A stretch of DNA of 64,000 nt from the NCBI GenBank assembly GCA_964551195.1, contig CAZKBI010000002.1, positions 1-64,000 of the forward strand, in the 5' to 3' direction. Source of the stretch: CAYZPB01 sp964551195. Lineage in GTDB: Bacteria > Bacillota > Bacilli > Tepidibacillales > Tepidibacillaceae. Positions 33,853 through 43,213 of the stretch are shown here, piece by piece. Both the position numbers and the translations under genes were made by a program. Positions within the stretch are counted from its first letter, which is position 1, and every line of letters begins with the position of its first letter. The notes under the pieces were generated by a model. That model made no database searches. It saw only the letters and a program-made list of their open reading frames with translations, and was not told the origin of the DNA.

Positions 33853-35118
33853 TTAGTTTAATCGTTCTATCAGTAACTTGGTAACTTCTTTTAATGGTAG
33901 CTTTTCTTGCTCGCCTGTTCTCATATCACGCAGGATTGCTATGTTTTCCGCTAGCTCATTATCTCCAATAATCAGTGCATATTTGCAGCCCAAGCGGTCA
34001 ACAGCTTTTAATTGCGGTTTCATTTTGCGATTCAAATAATCTATTTCAGCAGCAATCTGCGCTGTGCGCAACTCTTGTAAAAGGCCGACAGAATAATCCT
34101 TCGCCGGGTACCCTAAGGCTACTAAATATACCTCCGGCTTCGATTGAATCTCTACCTCTAGCTCCTTGGTTCTTAAAGCGATAACGCGCTCAATCGAGAA
34201 CGCATAACCGACACCAGAAAGGTCTGGTCCACCTAATTCCTTCACTAAACCATTATATCTGCCACCACCACAGAGTGTACCAGTCTCCCCACCCTCCTCG
34301 GCAACCGAGATAATTTCGAAGGCAGTCTGTGTATAGTAATCTAGTCCACGGACCATTCTTGGATTCTCTAGATATTTGATACCAATGATATCTAGGTTGT
34401 TTTTAACCTCTATGTAGTGGGTTGAACAGTCAGCACATAGGTAACCATCCATGGTTGGTGCCTTAACTGTTGCTGCTTGGCAAATCGGATTTTTGCAATC
34501 CAGTACCCGCAGTGGATTCGTTTCAATCCTCCGCTGGCAATCCTCGCATAATTCTTCTTTAACGGAGATTAGGAATTTATGTAAATCCTCGCGCTGCTGA
34601 GGACGACAAATTGTACAGCCCACGCTATTTAGTTCCAGCCGCACTTCATGTAATGCCAAATCTACAAATTGCTGCATTGCTAAAGCAATAATCTCAGCAT
34701 CAAGTGCAGGATCTTCGCTGCCAAAAGCTTCAACGCCAATCTGCGTAAATTGACGCGTGCGACCAGCCTGCGGTCGTTCATAGCGGAACATTGGCCCCAT
34801 ATAAAAAAGCTTAACCACATCAGGATTCGCATAAAGCTTATTCTCAATATAAGCTCGAACTACTGGGGCTGTGCCCTCTGGGCGTAGACTAAGACTACGA
34901 TTTCCTTTGTCCATAAAGGTATACATCTCTTTTTCAACTATATCGGTCGTCTCACCAACACCTCGCTGAAAAAGTTCTGTATACTCAAAAATCGGGGTCA
35001 TAATTTCACGGTAATTATAGCGACGATAAAGATCAATCGCACTTGTTTTGATATAGCGCCATAACTCCGCCTCAGCTGGCAGGATATCTGACGTACCTCT
35101 TGGAATTCTAAATTGCAT
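33853..35118 (-). CDS. hisS: histidine--tRNA ligase
   Basis: A 421-residue HisRS. It begins with the family start IPRGTSDILP; motif 2 'RYERPQAGRTRQFTQIGVE', the histidine motifs 'RGLDYYTQTAFEI' and 'GGGRYNGL', and the C-terminal anticodon domain are present. ATG 35118 is chosen because GAGGTG is five bases before it, and the upstream extension contains no conserved sequence. A cysteine pair set (CTIC, CEDC, CQA, CADC) in the insertion suggests a metal-binding insert, as in some Bacillota. Confidence 0.95.
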   Translation of the reverse strand: MQFRIPRGTSDILPAEAELWRYIKTSAIDLYRRYNYREIMTPIFEYTELFQRGVGETTDIVEKEMYTFMDKGNRSLSLRPEGTAPVVRAYIENKLYANPDVVKLFYMGPMFRYERPQAGRTRQFTQIGVEAFGSEDPALDAEIIALAMQQFVDLALHEVRLELNSVGCTICRPQQREDLHKFLISVKEELCEDCQRRIETNPLRVLDCKNPICQAATVKAPTMDGYLCADCSTHYIEVKNNLDIIGIKYLENPRMVRGLDYYTQTAFEIISVAEEGGETGTLCGGGRYNGLVKELGGPDLSGVGYAFSIERVIALRTKELEVEIQSKPEVYLVALGYPAKDYSVGLLQELRTAQIAAEIDYLNRKMKPQLKAVDRLGCKYALIIGDNELAENIAILRDMRTGEQEKLPLKEVTKLLIERLN

Positions 35119-35145
35119 GGGCTCACCTCTTTTAGCTATTTTATA

Positions 35146-35174
35146 ACTATATCGCTTCACTCAATTTTTCTCAA
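35146..35174 (-). promoter_or_regulatory. promoter of hisS-aspS
   Basis: TTGAGA (35169-35174), 17-base spacer and TATAGT (35146-35151) on the minus strand. The leader is about 25 bases, so there is no T-box. Confidence 0.72.
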
Positions 35175-35191
35175 TCATTTATCTTTATAAT

Positions 35192-35641
35192 TTATTTAAA
35201 TTCCGCACTATCAAGAATTATTGTTACCGGACCATCATTTACAAAATCAACCTCCATAGACGCACCAAAAACTCCTGTTTCCACATCGATTCCAAGCTCG
35301 ACTAATTGTTGATTAAAATAATGATACAACTTTTCCGCAGATTCAGGATCAGCTGCATTGGTAAAACTTGGCCGTCTGCCTTTTTTCGTATCTGCATAAA
35401 GCGTGAATTGGGAAATTGAGAGTACCTTGCCACCAGTTTCGCGAATCGAGAGATTCATCTTACCAGCAGCATCCTCGAAAACTCGTAGATTGCTGACCTT
35501 ATTTGCCAGTAACTCAGCGTCCTGTAACCGATCTTCATGGGTAACACCTACTAACAACAGTAAACCCTTATCAATTGCTCCCACAGTCTTTTTATCTATA
35601 ATAACCTGAGCGCGTTTTGCCCGCTGTAAAATTACTCTCAT
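35192..35641 (-). CDS. dtd: D-aminoacyl-tRNA deacylase
   Basis: A 149-residue DTD, which hydrolyses D-amino acids from mischarged tRNAs. The two active-site motifs are SQFTLYAD (near residue 77) and the cross-subunit GPVT near residue 137. Length is typical. It follows relA by 16 bases, as in Bacillus. Confidence 0.96.
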   Translation of the reverse strand: MRVILQRAKRAQVIIDKKTVGAIDKGLLLLVGVTHEDRLQDAELLANKVSNLRVFEDAAGKMNLSIRETGGKVLSISQFTLYADTKKGRRPSFTNAADPESAEKLYHYFNQQLVELGIDVETGVFGASMEVDFVNDGPVTIILDSAEFK

Positions 35642-35657
35642 TAGTTGATTTCCTTTC

Positions 35658-37829
35658 TTACATTATCTTTCTTTTAACATCATAAATATCTTTTACACGT
35701 TTAATTCTTGCAGTAACATTCTGCAAATGCTCCGTATCCCTAATCTGCACAGTAATTAAAATGGTCACCACTTGGTCCCGATTCGTTTTCCCAGAAACTG
35801 CAGTCATTAGAGTCTTTGTCTCAGAAACTGCCTGTAAGACTTCGTTGAGTAGTCCTTCACGATCCTTCCCAGTTACCTCAATATCCGCAGAATAAGAAGT
35901 GTCTTGGCCCTCATCAATATCCCATTCAACGTCAATTAAACGTTCTTCATCTTGCTCATTAATTATATTTGTACAATCGACACGGTGAACTGAGACTCCT
36001 CGGCCGCGAGTAATATAGCCGATAATCTCGTCTCCTGGAACAGGATTACAACATTTAGAAAAACGGACCAGCAGATTGTCCACACCCTTAACCTTAATGC
36101 CGTCATCTAACTTCTTCTTCTTAGTAAGGGGCTGCTGTCGTGTTTCTAAATCTTTTATAGTTAATTTTTCCTTCTCGCGCTTAGCTTTCTCTGTTAGCCT
36201 TGTTACAATCTGCGAGGCAGTAATTCCACTGTAACCAATAGTTGCATACATATCATCTTCGCTAGAAAAATTAAATTTATTGAGAACCTCTTTAATTAAT
36301 GGTGTAGTTAGAAAATCTGAAGGCTCATAGCCCTGTCGCTTTAATTCCCGCTCAACACTCTCACGTCCACTAGACACATTCTCGCTTCGCCGTTCTTTTT
36401 TAAACCAAGCTTTAATCTTCGACCTCGCTTGTGAGCTCTGAGCAATTTTAAACCAGTCTTGCCCTGGTCCATAGCTATGTTTGGAAGTCATGATTTCAAC
36501 AATGTCACCAGTCTGTAGTGTATAGTCAAGTGGGACTATTCTTCCATTAACCTTAGCGCCAGTACAACGATGCCCTACCTCTGTATGAATCCGGTAGGCA
36601 AAATCTAGTGGTACCGATCCCTGTGGTAACTCAATGACATCTCCCTTAGGTGTGAATACAAAAACTACATCCGTAAAAATATCCATTTTGAGCGATTCCA
36701 TAAATTCTTGCGCATCACGCGACTCGCTTTCCCACTCGAGAATCTCTCTGAACCAGCTTAGTTTATCCTCAAAACTATCTTCAACCTGAGCTTTTCCTTC
36801 TTTATAAGCCCAGTGTGCAGCGATACCATGCTCAGCAGTTCGATGCATCTCAAAAGTACGAATCTGCACCTCAACTGGATCGCCGTTTGGCCCAATCACT
36901 GTTGTATGCAGCGATTGATACATGTTCGATTTCGGCATCGCAATGAAATCCTTAAAACGACCTGGGAGTGGTTTCCAGAATGTATGAATTACCCCAAGTA
37001 CTGCATAACAATCCTTGATATTATCAACCAAAACTCGCACCGCTAACAGATCGTAGATTTGCTCAAACTCCCGGTGTTTCTTGGTCATTTTGTTATAAAT
37101 ACTGAAAATATGTTTTGGTCTACCCGATATTTCAGCATGGATTTCTAACTCTTCCAGACGTTCTTTGACTATTTCGATAACTACATCAACGTGTTTCTGA
37201 CGTTCGGCTCTTTTTTCCTTCATTAAATTTACAATTCGATAATAATCGGCAGTATTGATAAATCGTAGAGCTATATCCTCAAGCTCCCATTTAATCGAGG
37301 AAATACCAAGACGATGAGCAATCGGTGCAAAAATTTCCAAAGTTTCTTCAGCAATCCGAAGCTGTTTCTCCTCAGGCAAATGATCCAGAGTACGCATGTT
37401 ATGAAGCCTGTCCGCCAATTTTATCAGGATTACACGCATATCCTTAGCCATAGCAACGAACATTTTGCGGTGATTCTCCGCTTCCTGCTCTTCCTTTGAT
37501 TTATATTCTATTCGGCCCAGCTTGGTTACGCCATCAACCAATTTCGCAATTTCAGGGCTAAATTTATGTTCCAATTCCTCAAGTGTTACCTCAGTGTCTT
37601 CAACTACATCATGTAATAAGGCTGCAATAACCGTAACAACATCCAACTTCAGATCAACTAGAATCTCTGCAACCTTTGTAGGATGCACAATATAAGGCTC
37701 GCCAGAAACACGGTTCTGATCCAGATGCGCATTTAAGGCGAATTGATAAGCCTCTTCAATCCTTCGCACATCTTCAGCCGGCATATAAGTTTTTGCCTTT
37801 TCAATTAGTTGATCTACTGGACGTTCCAT
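35658..37829 (-). CDS. relA: bifunctional (p)ppGpp synthetase/hydrolase
   Basis: A 723-residue Rel protein: N-terminal HD hydrolase with HDVVED (His73-Asp78), synthetase domain (residues about 230-360, with 'YDLLAVRVLVDNIKDCYAVLG' and 'NMYQSLHTTVIGP'), TGS domain (near 390-450) and C-terminal ACT domain. All functional motifs are intact, so both synthesis and breakdown of (p)ppGpp are expected. The C-terminal zinc-finger type cysteines (CCNPVPGD, DCTN) are present. Confidence 0.96.
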   Translation of the reverse strand: MERPVDQLIEKAKTYMPAEDVRRIEEAYQFALNAHLDQNRVSGEPYIVHPTKVAEILVDLKLDVVTVIAALLHDVVEDTEVTLEELEHKFSPEIAKLVDGVTKLGRIEYKSKEEQEAENHRKMFVAMAKDMRVILIKLADRLHNMRTLDHLPEEKQLRIAEETLEIFAPIAHRLGISSIKWELEDIALRFINTADYYRIVNLMKEKRAERQKHVDVVIEIVKERLEELEIHAEISGRPKHIFSIYNKMTKKHREFEQIYDLLAVRVLVDNIKDCYAVLGVIHTFWKPLPGRFKDFIAMPKSNMYQSLHTTVIGPNGDPVEVQIRTFEMHRTAEHGIAAHWAYKEGKAQVEDSFEDKLSWFREILEWESESRDAQEFMESLKMDIFTDVVFVFTPKGDVIELPQGSVPLDFAYRIHTEVGHRCTGAKVNGRIVPLDYTLQTGDIVEIMTSKHSYGPGQDWFKIAQSSQARSKIKAWFKKERRSENVSSGRESVERELKRQGYEPSDFLTTPLIKEVLNKFNFSSEDDMYATIGYSGITASQIVTRLTEKAKREKEKLTIKDLETRQQPLTKKKKLDDGIKVKGVDNLLVRFSKCCNPVPGDEIIGYITRGRGVSVHRVDCTNIINEQDEERLIDVEWDIDEGQDTSYSADIEVTGKDREGLLNEVLQAVSETKTLMTAVSGKTNRDQVVTILITVQIRDTEHLQNVTARIKRVKDIYDVKRKIM

Positions 37830-37858
37830 ATTCTCACCTTAATTTTGTATTATCCTTT

Positions 37859-37887
37859 ATTATCAGTCTTTTCCAGCATAAAGTAAA
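37859..37887 (-). promoter_or_regulatory. possible promoter of relA
   Basis: TTTACT (37882-37887), 17-base spacer and GATAAT (37859-37864) on the minus strand, 30 bases before relA. Confidence 0.4.
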
Positions 37888-37921
37888 GCATTGGGCATGC
37901 TTGGGTTGTCAAATGTTTGAT

Positions 37922-38440
37922 TTAAAAAGGATAAGTAATTAAAGAATATGTATCAATCTCGCCAAGTTTTTCTCTTCCGTTTAATTCCGTTAGTTCAATG
38001 AGAAAGGAAGCTCCAACAATTTCCCCGCCTAATTTACGTACAAGTTCTATTGTAGAGCTAATAGTTCCCCCCGTCGCTAATAAATCATCCACCAGCAATA
38101 TCCTCTGGCCTAGTTTGATTGCATCCTTATGTAGCGCTAATATATCGCTACCATACTCTAAATCATAACTTGCCTCAACACTCTCTCCAGGAAGTTTTCC
38201 TTTTTTGCGAATCGGCACGAAACCCACCCCAATAGCATATGCAACAGGTGCGCCAATAACAAAGCCGCGCGCCTCTGGCCCGACAATTAAATCAACCTGC
38301 TTACTCTCTGCATAACTGGCAAACTCGTCAATTACGCTGCGAAAGGCCGGTCCATTCTTTAATAGAGTAGTAATATCCTTAAAAGATATCCCTGCTTGTG
38401 GAAAATCAGAAATGACTCTAATTAAGCTTTTGTAATCCAT
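37922..38440 (-). CDS. apt: adenine phosphoribosyltransferase
   Basis: A 172-residue APRT that salvages adenine to AMP with PRPP. The PRPP-binding motif ILLVDDLLATGGT lies near residues 114-126, and VGPEARGFVIGAPVAY near 55 is the family hallmark. AGGGGG precedes the ATG. It follows recJ by 34 bases. Confidence 0.96.
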   Translation of the reverse strand: MDYKSLIRVISDFPQAGISFKDITTLLKNGPAFRSVIDEFASYAESKQVDLIVGPEARGFVIGAPVAYAIGVGFVPIRKKGKLPGESVEASYDLEYGSDILALHKDAIKLGQRILLVDDLLATGGTISSTIELVRKLGGEIVGASFLIELTELNGREKLGEIDTYSLITYPF

Positions 38441-38474
38441 AATAGCCCCCTGCTAGCAACATTCATTTTTAACT

Positions 38475-40172
38475 CTACTCCAATTGCTCGAGATCACGAA
38501 TAATAATCTGCCTATTAACTGAGCCGCGCCATTCATTTAAGCCGAGTTCTCCTAATAAGTTAATCCGCGTCCCTTTTGTAAGCGACTTACAAGCTTCGCC
38601 ACAATAAAAGTATAGCGCCTCAATTGGTGCTCCATGATGCTTAAGCATTAATTTGCTATGTTGCTTATCTTTGCCAATCTCTTGACAACTATCAACCACA
38701 GCATTCTCAATCAGAAATACTGGGCGCGGGTTGCCAATTCCGTGTGGTTCTAACCGTTTAATTATTCTGATTAAATTGTAATCAATCTCATCAATGCCAA
38801 TAACTGCATCAAAGCTCTCAGACGGTATGAAATCACGCGGTTCTAGCCATTCATCGGCTACTTTGCTTATCTCCTCCCGCAAAAGTTCTATCTTCCTCGC
38901 CTCAACACTTAGCCCTGCGGCCTGTGGATGTCCACCATAGCTTAGTAGGTGCTCACTCACCTCGGTTAGAGCCTCATAAAGATTGAAGCCCTTAATACTG
39001 CGTGCAGAGCCCTTGGCAATGCCTGTTTCCATATCAACATTAAAAATAATAGTCGGTTTATAATATCGTCTAATGACCTGAGAAGCCACAATTCCAATAA
39101 CTCCCGGATTCCAATGCTCCGCAGCAATTACTAGTACACTCTTCGCATCAAGTCCCAGAGCTTCAACTGTGCCAATCGCCTCTTGCGTAATAGTTCTTAC
39201 TAATTCTTGTCGCTCGCGATTTATCGCTTCTAATTCATCTACAATCTGCTCAGCTTCGTTCGGGTCGTTCGTTACAAACAACCTTACTGCCCGATCAGAT
39301 GATTCTAAACGACCAATCGCATTAACTCGCGGTCCAATTATATGTCCTACGTGATAGCTATTGATTTTCTGATCAGCTAATCTCGTGTTCTGGATTAATT
39401 TTTCTAAACCTATAATTGTAGTCGTGCTCATTTGTTGCAGGCCACTAATTGCAATTGTTCGATTTTCACCAATCAGTGGTACCATATCGGCAATCGTGCC
39501 CAGTGCAACTAGCTCAATATACTCATTTGGCGTCCTGCCCAACAAAGCATGCGCGAGTTTGAAGGCAACACCTACTCCGGCCAAGCCTTTGAAAGGATAT
39601 TTTTCGTCAGAGCATTTAGGGTTAATAATCGCCAGCGCTTGTGGTAATATCTCCGGCGGTTCATGGTGATCGGTAATGATTAAGTCGATGCCTAAATCAG
39701 ATGCACTTGCCGCCTCCTCAGTAGCTGAAATACCTGTATCTACACTAATAATTAGTTTAATCTCTTCAGACGCGGCTTTATTAATTGCTTCCTTATTGAT
39801 TCCGTAGCCTTCAGTAAAACGGTTAGGAATATAAAAGGAGCAATTTCCACCTAGACCTTTAATAACTCTTAGCAGAAGCGCAGTACTGGTCACACCATCA
39901 GCATCGTAATCGCCATAAATTAATATTTTTTCATTATTATCAATCGCCTCATGAATGCGCCTTACAGCTTTATTCATATCATTAAATAAAAATGGATCGA
40001 TATACTCTTGCGAATCGGCTGAAAGAAAATCAAGAATTTCACTTGCTGTTTTTATACCACGATTTACTAATAATCGAATTAGTATTGGCGAGAGCGCAAG
40101 CTCAACTGACAACCTCGAAATAAGTTGCTCATCCGGTTCTGCAATTATCCATCTTTTCTCTGTAAAAATCAT
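38475..40172 (-). CDS. recJ: single-stranded-DNA-specific exonuclease RecJ
   Basis: A 565-residue RecJ of the DHH family. Motifs: YGDYDADGVTSTALL, ITDHHEPPE (the DHH motif), the GGHPQAAGLS of the DHHA1 domain, and a C-terminal OB domain. Length equals the E. coli enzyme; the Bacillus protein has an additional C-terminal domain that is absent here. ATG 40172 follows GGAG by six bases and is preferred to the TTG two codons upstream. Confidence 0.95.
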   Translation of the reverse strand: MIFTEKRWIIAEPDEQLISRLSVELALSPILIRLLVNRGIKTASEILDFLSADSQEYIDPFLFNDMNKAVRRIHEAIDNNEKILIYGDYDADGVTSTALLLRVIKGLGGNCSFYIPNRFTEGYGINKEAINKAASEEIKLIISVDTGISATEEAASASDLGIDLIITDHHEPPEILPQALAIINPKCSDEKYPFKGLAGVGVAFKLAHALLGRTPNEYIELVALGTIADMVPLIGENRTIAISGLQQMSTTTIIGLEKLIQNTRLADQKINSYHVGHIIGPRVNAIGRLESSDRAVRLFVTNDPNEAEQIVDELEAINRERQELVRTITQEAIGTVEALGLDAKSVLVIAAEHWNPGVIGIVASQVIRRYYKPTIIFNVDMETGIAKGSARSIKGFNLYEALTEVSEHLLSYGGHPQAAGLSVEARKIELLREEISKVADEWLEPRDFIPSESFDAVIGIDEIDYNLIRIIKRLEPHGIGNPRPVFLIENAVVDSCQEIGKDKQHSKLMLKHHGAPIEALYFYCGEACKSLTKGTRINLLGELGLNEWRGSVNRQIIIRDLEQLE

Positions 40173-40218
40173 AATCAACTCCAGCAGAACAATAATCTTG
40201 AAAAGATTAATCTAATAT

Positions 40219-41160
40219 CTATTCAGAAGGTACTTTTAATGTACTTTTCCTGAAATCACGTTTGCGCCACATTAACCAGAGCTGGGAAGCAATAAATAGT
40301 GAAGAATATCCACCACTCATTAAGCCAATAATCAGTGCAAAGGAGAAGTTCTGAATTCCCGAGCTACCAAAGATGAAGAGCGCTAGCGCGACAACAACTA
40401 CTGTTATCGTAGTATTAATAGTACGCATCAGTGTCTGATTCAGACTGTAATTGACTAAATCGTCTAAATCTTCCTCCACCTTAATCTTTTTATTCTTCAG
40501 ATTCTCACGTATTCGGTCGAAAATAACAATCGTATCGTTTATCGAATAACCGACAATCGTTAAGATCGCTGCTATAAAGGTCATATCAACCTCAATTCGC
40601 ATAATTGAAAATATAGCTATTACAAAGAAGGCATCGTAGAGGAGAGCAACAATACCTGCGACCGCAAACCGATATTCAAAACGAAGTGTGACATAGAGCA
40701 CAATACCAACTGAAGCGGCAAGAACAGCAAATAGTGCGTTCCTAGCCGTCTCTTGTGCAATTGTCGGATCAATTTTACTCTCAGCAATGTCAACAATTTC
40801 ACCATATTCACTGGAGAAAACATCCCTAATTATTGGTAATGCCGAAGAATCAATGGTCTTGTCAAATCTTAGTGCGACACCGTCATTTTTGTTGCCAACT
40901 GACATAATCGATGATGGTGTCAGATCTAAATCAGTGAGACCAGCTGCATGTGCCTGTGACTCAGCTTCTTCTAATAGTTCAGTAATTTCATCTTCAGTAA
41001 AACTCTGACCCAGACTAATTTCAATCCTCGAGCCACTAGTAAAATCAATCCCTAAGTTTAACCCAAATATAAATAGGGAGAGCATACCAAGAATAACTAT
41101 AGCGAGAGAAATTGTCATGAATATTTTATTGTGTTTGACAAAATTTATATTAAAGTTCAC
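40219..41160 (-). CDS. secF: protein translocase subunit SecF
   Basis: A 313-residue SecF with six spans. It opens with a short cytoplasmic start and a first span, then the periplasmic-type loop with 'LGIDFTSGSRIEIS', and ends with the conserved transmembrane block containing 'GYSINDTIVIFDRIREN'. With SecD it uses the proton or sodium gradient to pull proteins through SecYEG. It starts with GTG, overlapping secD by 11 bases. In Bacillus secD and secF are fused; here they are separate. Confidence 0.96.
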   Translation of the reverse strand: MNFNINFVKHNKIFMTISLAIVILGMLSLFIFGLNLGIDFTSGSRIEISLGQSFTEDEITELLEEAESQAHAAGLTDLDLTPSSIMSVGNKNDGVALRFDKTIDSSALPIIRDVFSSEYGEIVDIAESKIDPTIAQETARNALFAVLAASVGIVLYVTLRFEYRFAVAGIVALLYDAFFVIAIFSIMRIEVDMTFIAAILTIVGYSINDTIVIFDRIRENLKNKKIKVEEDLDDLVNYSLNQTLMRTINTTITVVVVALALFIFGSSGIQNFSFALIIGLMSGGYSSLFIASQLWLMWRKRDFRKSTLKVPSE

Positions 41161-42388
41161 TGATTTCTTCCTCCTTTACTCCATAAGCACGTGGGTTCGT
41201 GACAGCGTTAGATTTTACCAACAGATTAAGTAGAATCCTTGAACCATAAACTGCTGTTACCATGCTTACTAGAATACTAATAATCAAGGTGATAGCAAAA
41301 CCACGTACCGAACCGGAAGAGGCAGCAAAAACAAATAATACCACCGCTGCGATAATCGTAGTAATATTCGCATCAACAATCGTAACAAGCGAACGACGAG
41401 AACCAGCACGCACTGATGATAAAAGAGTTTTTCCTGTTTTTAATTCCTCGCGGATTCGTTCATATGTAAGAATATTAGCATCCACCGCCATACCGACCCC
41501 AAGGACCAGAGCAGCAATACCCGAAAGCGTCAAGGTAACATCTAATTGCCAGAAAACTAATAATACAATATAGAGGTAAACGATTAGAGAAAAAGTAGCA
41601 ATTACTCCAGGAACGCGATAGTAAGCAATCATATAAATTAGAACTAAGATTGCACCAATAATACCAGCGATAATAGTTAATTCTAAAGCTTTCATTCCTA
41701 AAGTAGCACCTACGCTTTGTGCTTGCATCTCAGTTAGTTCTAATGGCAGGGCACCTGCATTTAATAAATCCGCCAATCTTCGTGCTTCTTCAACAGTATA
41801 CTGACCTGTGATAATCGCATTACCACTTGTTATTACTGACTCAATTACTGGAGCAGTAATTAGATCTTCATCAAGATAAATAGCCATTACCTGTTTTAAG
41901 TATTGTGCCGTGATATCTCTGAATTTGTCAGCATCTTTTAATTTGAGCACAACAATCTGATTGCCTAGATTGTCAAAATCTATTCCTGCGCCACCAACAA
42001 CTAGCTCAGTTCCATCGAGTAAGATGTCACCATCGCTGTTTCTAAAAGTAAGTTTAGCTGGCTTTCCTAATACTTCACGCGCATCATCCTGGTCGGTTAC
42101 ACCAGCAAGCTGGACCCGTATACGGTCCTCACCTTCAATTGTAATTGTTGTCTCCGAGACACCAAGAACGTCAATTCTACGTTCTAAAGCAGCAGCTGTT
42201 TCTGTAAGAGCAGTGTGAGTGACCGCTTCACCACTTTGTGTTTTTGCTCGGTATAAAACTTCAAAACCGCCTTGTAAATCAAGTCCCAGCGTAATGTTCT
42301 GAGCTACCGGAACAATTGTCATGACAATTAATACCGTTAATACGGCAACAATAAGTATTAACGTAACTAATCGTTTAACATTTACCAT
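41150..42388 (-). CDS. secD: protein translocase subunit SecD
   Basis: A 412-residue SecD with six spans and a large outside domain after span 1. 'LGLDLQGGFEVLYRA' and the transmembrane 'GMAVDANILTYERIREEL' motif (residues about 300-317) are diagnostic. It precedes secF, with which it overlaps by 11 bases, and follows comN by 39 bases. Confidence 0.97.
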   Translation of the reverse strand: MVNVKRLVTLILIVAVLTVLIVMTIVPVAQNITLGLDLQGGFEVLYRAKTQSGEAVTHTALTETAAALERRIDVLGVSETTITIEGEDRIRVQLAGVTDQDDAREVLGKPAKLTFRNSDGDILLDGTELVVGGAGIDFDNLGNQIVVLKLKDADKFRDITAQYLKQVMAIYLDEDLITAPVIESVITSGNAIITGQYTVEEARRLADLLNAGALPLELTEMQAQSVGATLGMKALELTIIAGIIGAILVLIYMIAYYRVPGVIATFSLIVYLYIVLLVFWQLDVTLTLSGIAALVLGVGMAVDANILTYERIREELKTGKTLLSSVRAGSRRSLVTIVDANITTIIAAVVLFVFAASSGSVRGFAITLIISILVSMVTAVYGSRILLNLLVKSNAVTNPRAYGVKEEEISEL

Positions 42389-42427
42389 CTAGTGTTTCCC
42401 CCTCCTAAATTCAATAGTGTTAGTATA

Positions 42428-42673
42428 TCAAAACTCTTCACCCTTATATACCTTTAACATCATCCAATTCATATAATCTTCAGCTTTCAATGACAGAATA
42501 TCGCTAACAATCTGGTGAATATGTGGTTGCTCGTCAGAATATTTCGAGTTTACACACTCCCATATTTGCTCTCCGTCAATATTATCATAGCCAAAAGCCT
42601 TGAATTCCTCTGATTTCTGATTACAGAGAAGCTCAATCTGTCTAGTTAAATCTCGCTTATTCAGTTCTGTCAT
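42428..42673 (-). CDS. comN: ComN-like post-transcriptional regulator
   Basis: An 81-residue protein of the ComN/YrzD family, located directly upstream of secD as in Bacillus. Conserved features are KSEEFKAFGYDNIDGEQIWECV and DYMNWMMLKVYKGEEF near the C-terminus (pairs of these lie near residues 16-38 and 65-81). In Bacillus ComN acts on comER mRNA stability. ATG 42673 has GGTGGTGA five bases upstream; the frame is open four codons further but there without a binding site. Confidence 0.82.
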   Translation of the reverse strand: MTELNKRDLTRQIELLCNQKSEEFKAFGYDNIDGEQIWECVNSKYSDEQPHIHQIVSDILSLKAEDYMNWMMLKVYKGEEF

Positions 42674-42752
42674 TAAAATCACCACCCGTAAATAGATATT
42701 CTCATTATAACCTATTAGCGACTAAATTTAATTAAAATCTAACAGATAATAA

Positions 42753-42785
42753 ATAAAAGTTGACCATTGGTTGGTCAACTTTTAT
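42753..42785 (-). terminator. terminator of yajC
   Basis: A perfect 14-bp inverted repeat (42753-42766 with 42772-42785), five-base loop and a T-rich tail on the minus strand, 31 bases after the yajC stop. Confidence 0.88.
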
Positions 42786-42816
42786 AAACAAGAAACCAGA
42801 TTCTAGATAAACTCAT

Positions 42817-43134
42817 TTATCGATTAAGAACATTACCAATAGCTGAGCGTTCCACCTTTATAATGGAAACATCATTGATTTGAAGCATTGCATAATCTTC
42901 TTCTAGTTCAATGATTGTTCCATGGATACCGCCCATTGTAATTACTTCATTTCCTACTTCTAAAGCGCCGAGCATTTCAATCCTCTGTTTATTTCTTTTT
43001 GACTGCGGACGAATTAATAGAAAATAGAATATCGCTATTAATATTACTAACCAAACCAAGGAAAAAAGTGCTGAACTATCAGCAGGTGCAGTCGTAGCGC
43101 CATTAGCAGCAATCTCATTTACATAACCAATCAT
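42817..43134 (-). CDS. yajC: preprotein translocase accessory subunit YajC
   Basis: A 105-residue YajC: a single membrane span (about residues 25-42, ending FLLIRPQSKRNKQR), a short basic region and a cytoplasmic beta domain with 'VGNEVITMGGIHGTI'. It associates with SecDF-SecYEG. The N-terminus before the span is longer than usual by about ten residues. It lies 79 bases after tgt. Confidence 0.94.
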   Translation of the reverse strand: MIGYVNEIAANGATTAPADSSALFSLVWLVILIAIFYFLLIRPQSKRNKQRIEMLGALEVGNEVITMGGIHGTIIELEEDYAMLQINDVSIIKVERSAIGNVLNR

Positions 43135-43213
43135 TGCTTCCCCTCCTTCTTTAAATCAAGTATATAATATAAGAAAATCAAGTATAGAATATCAGATTAT
43201 CCTAGTTTTGTAA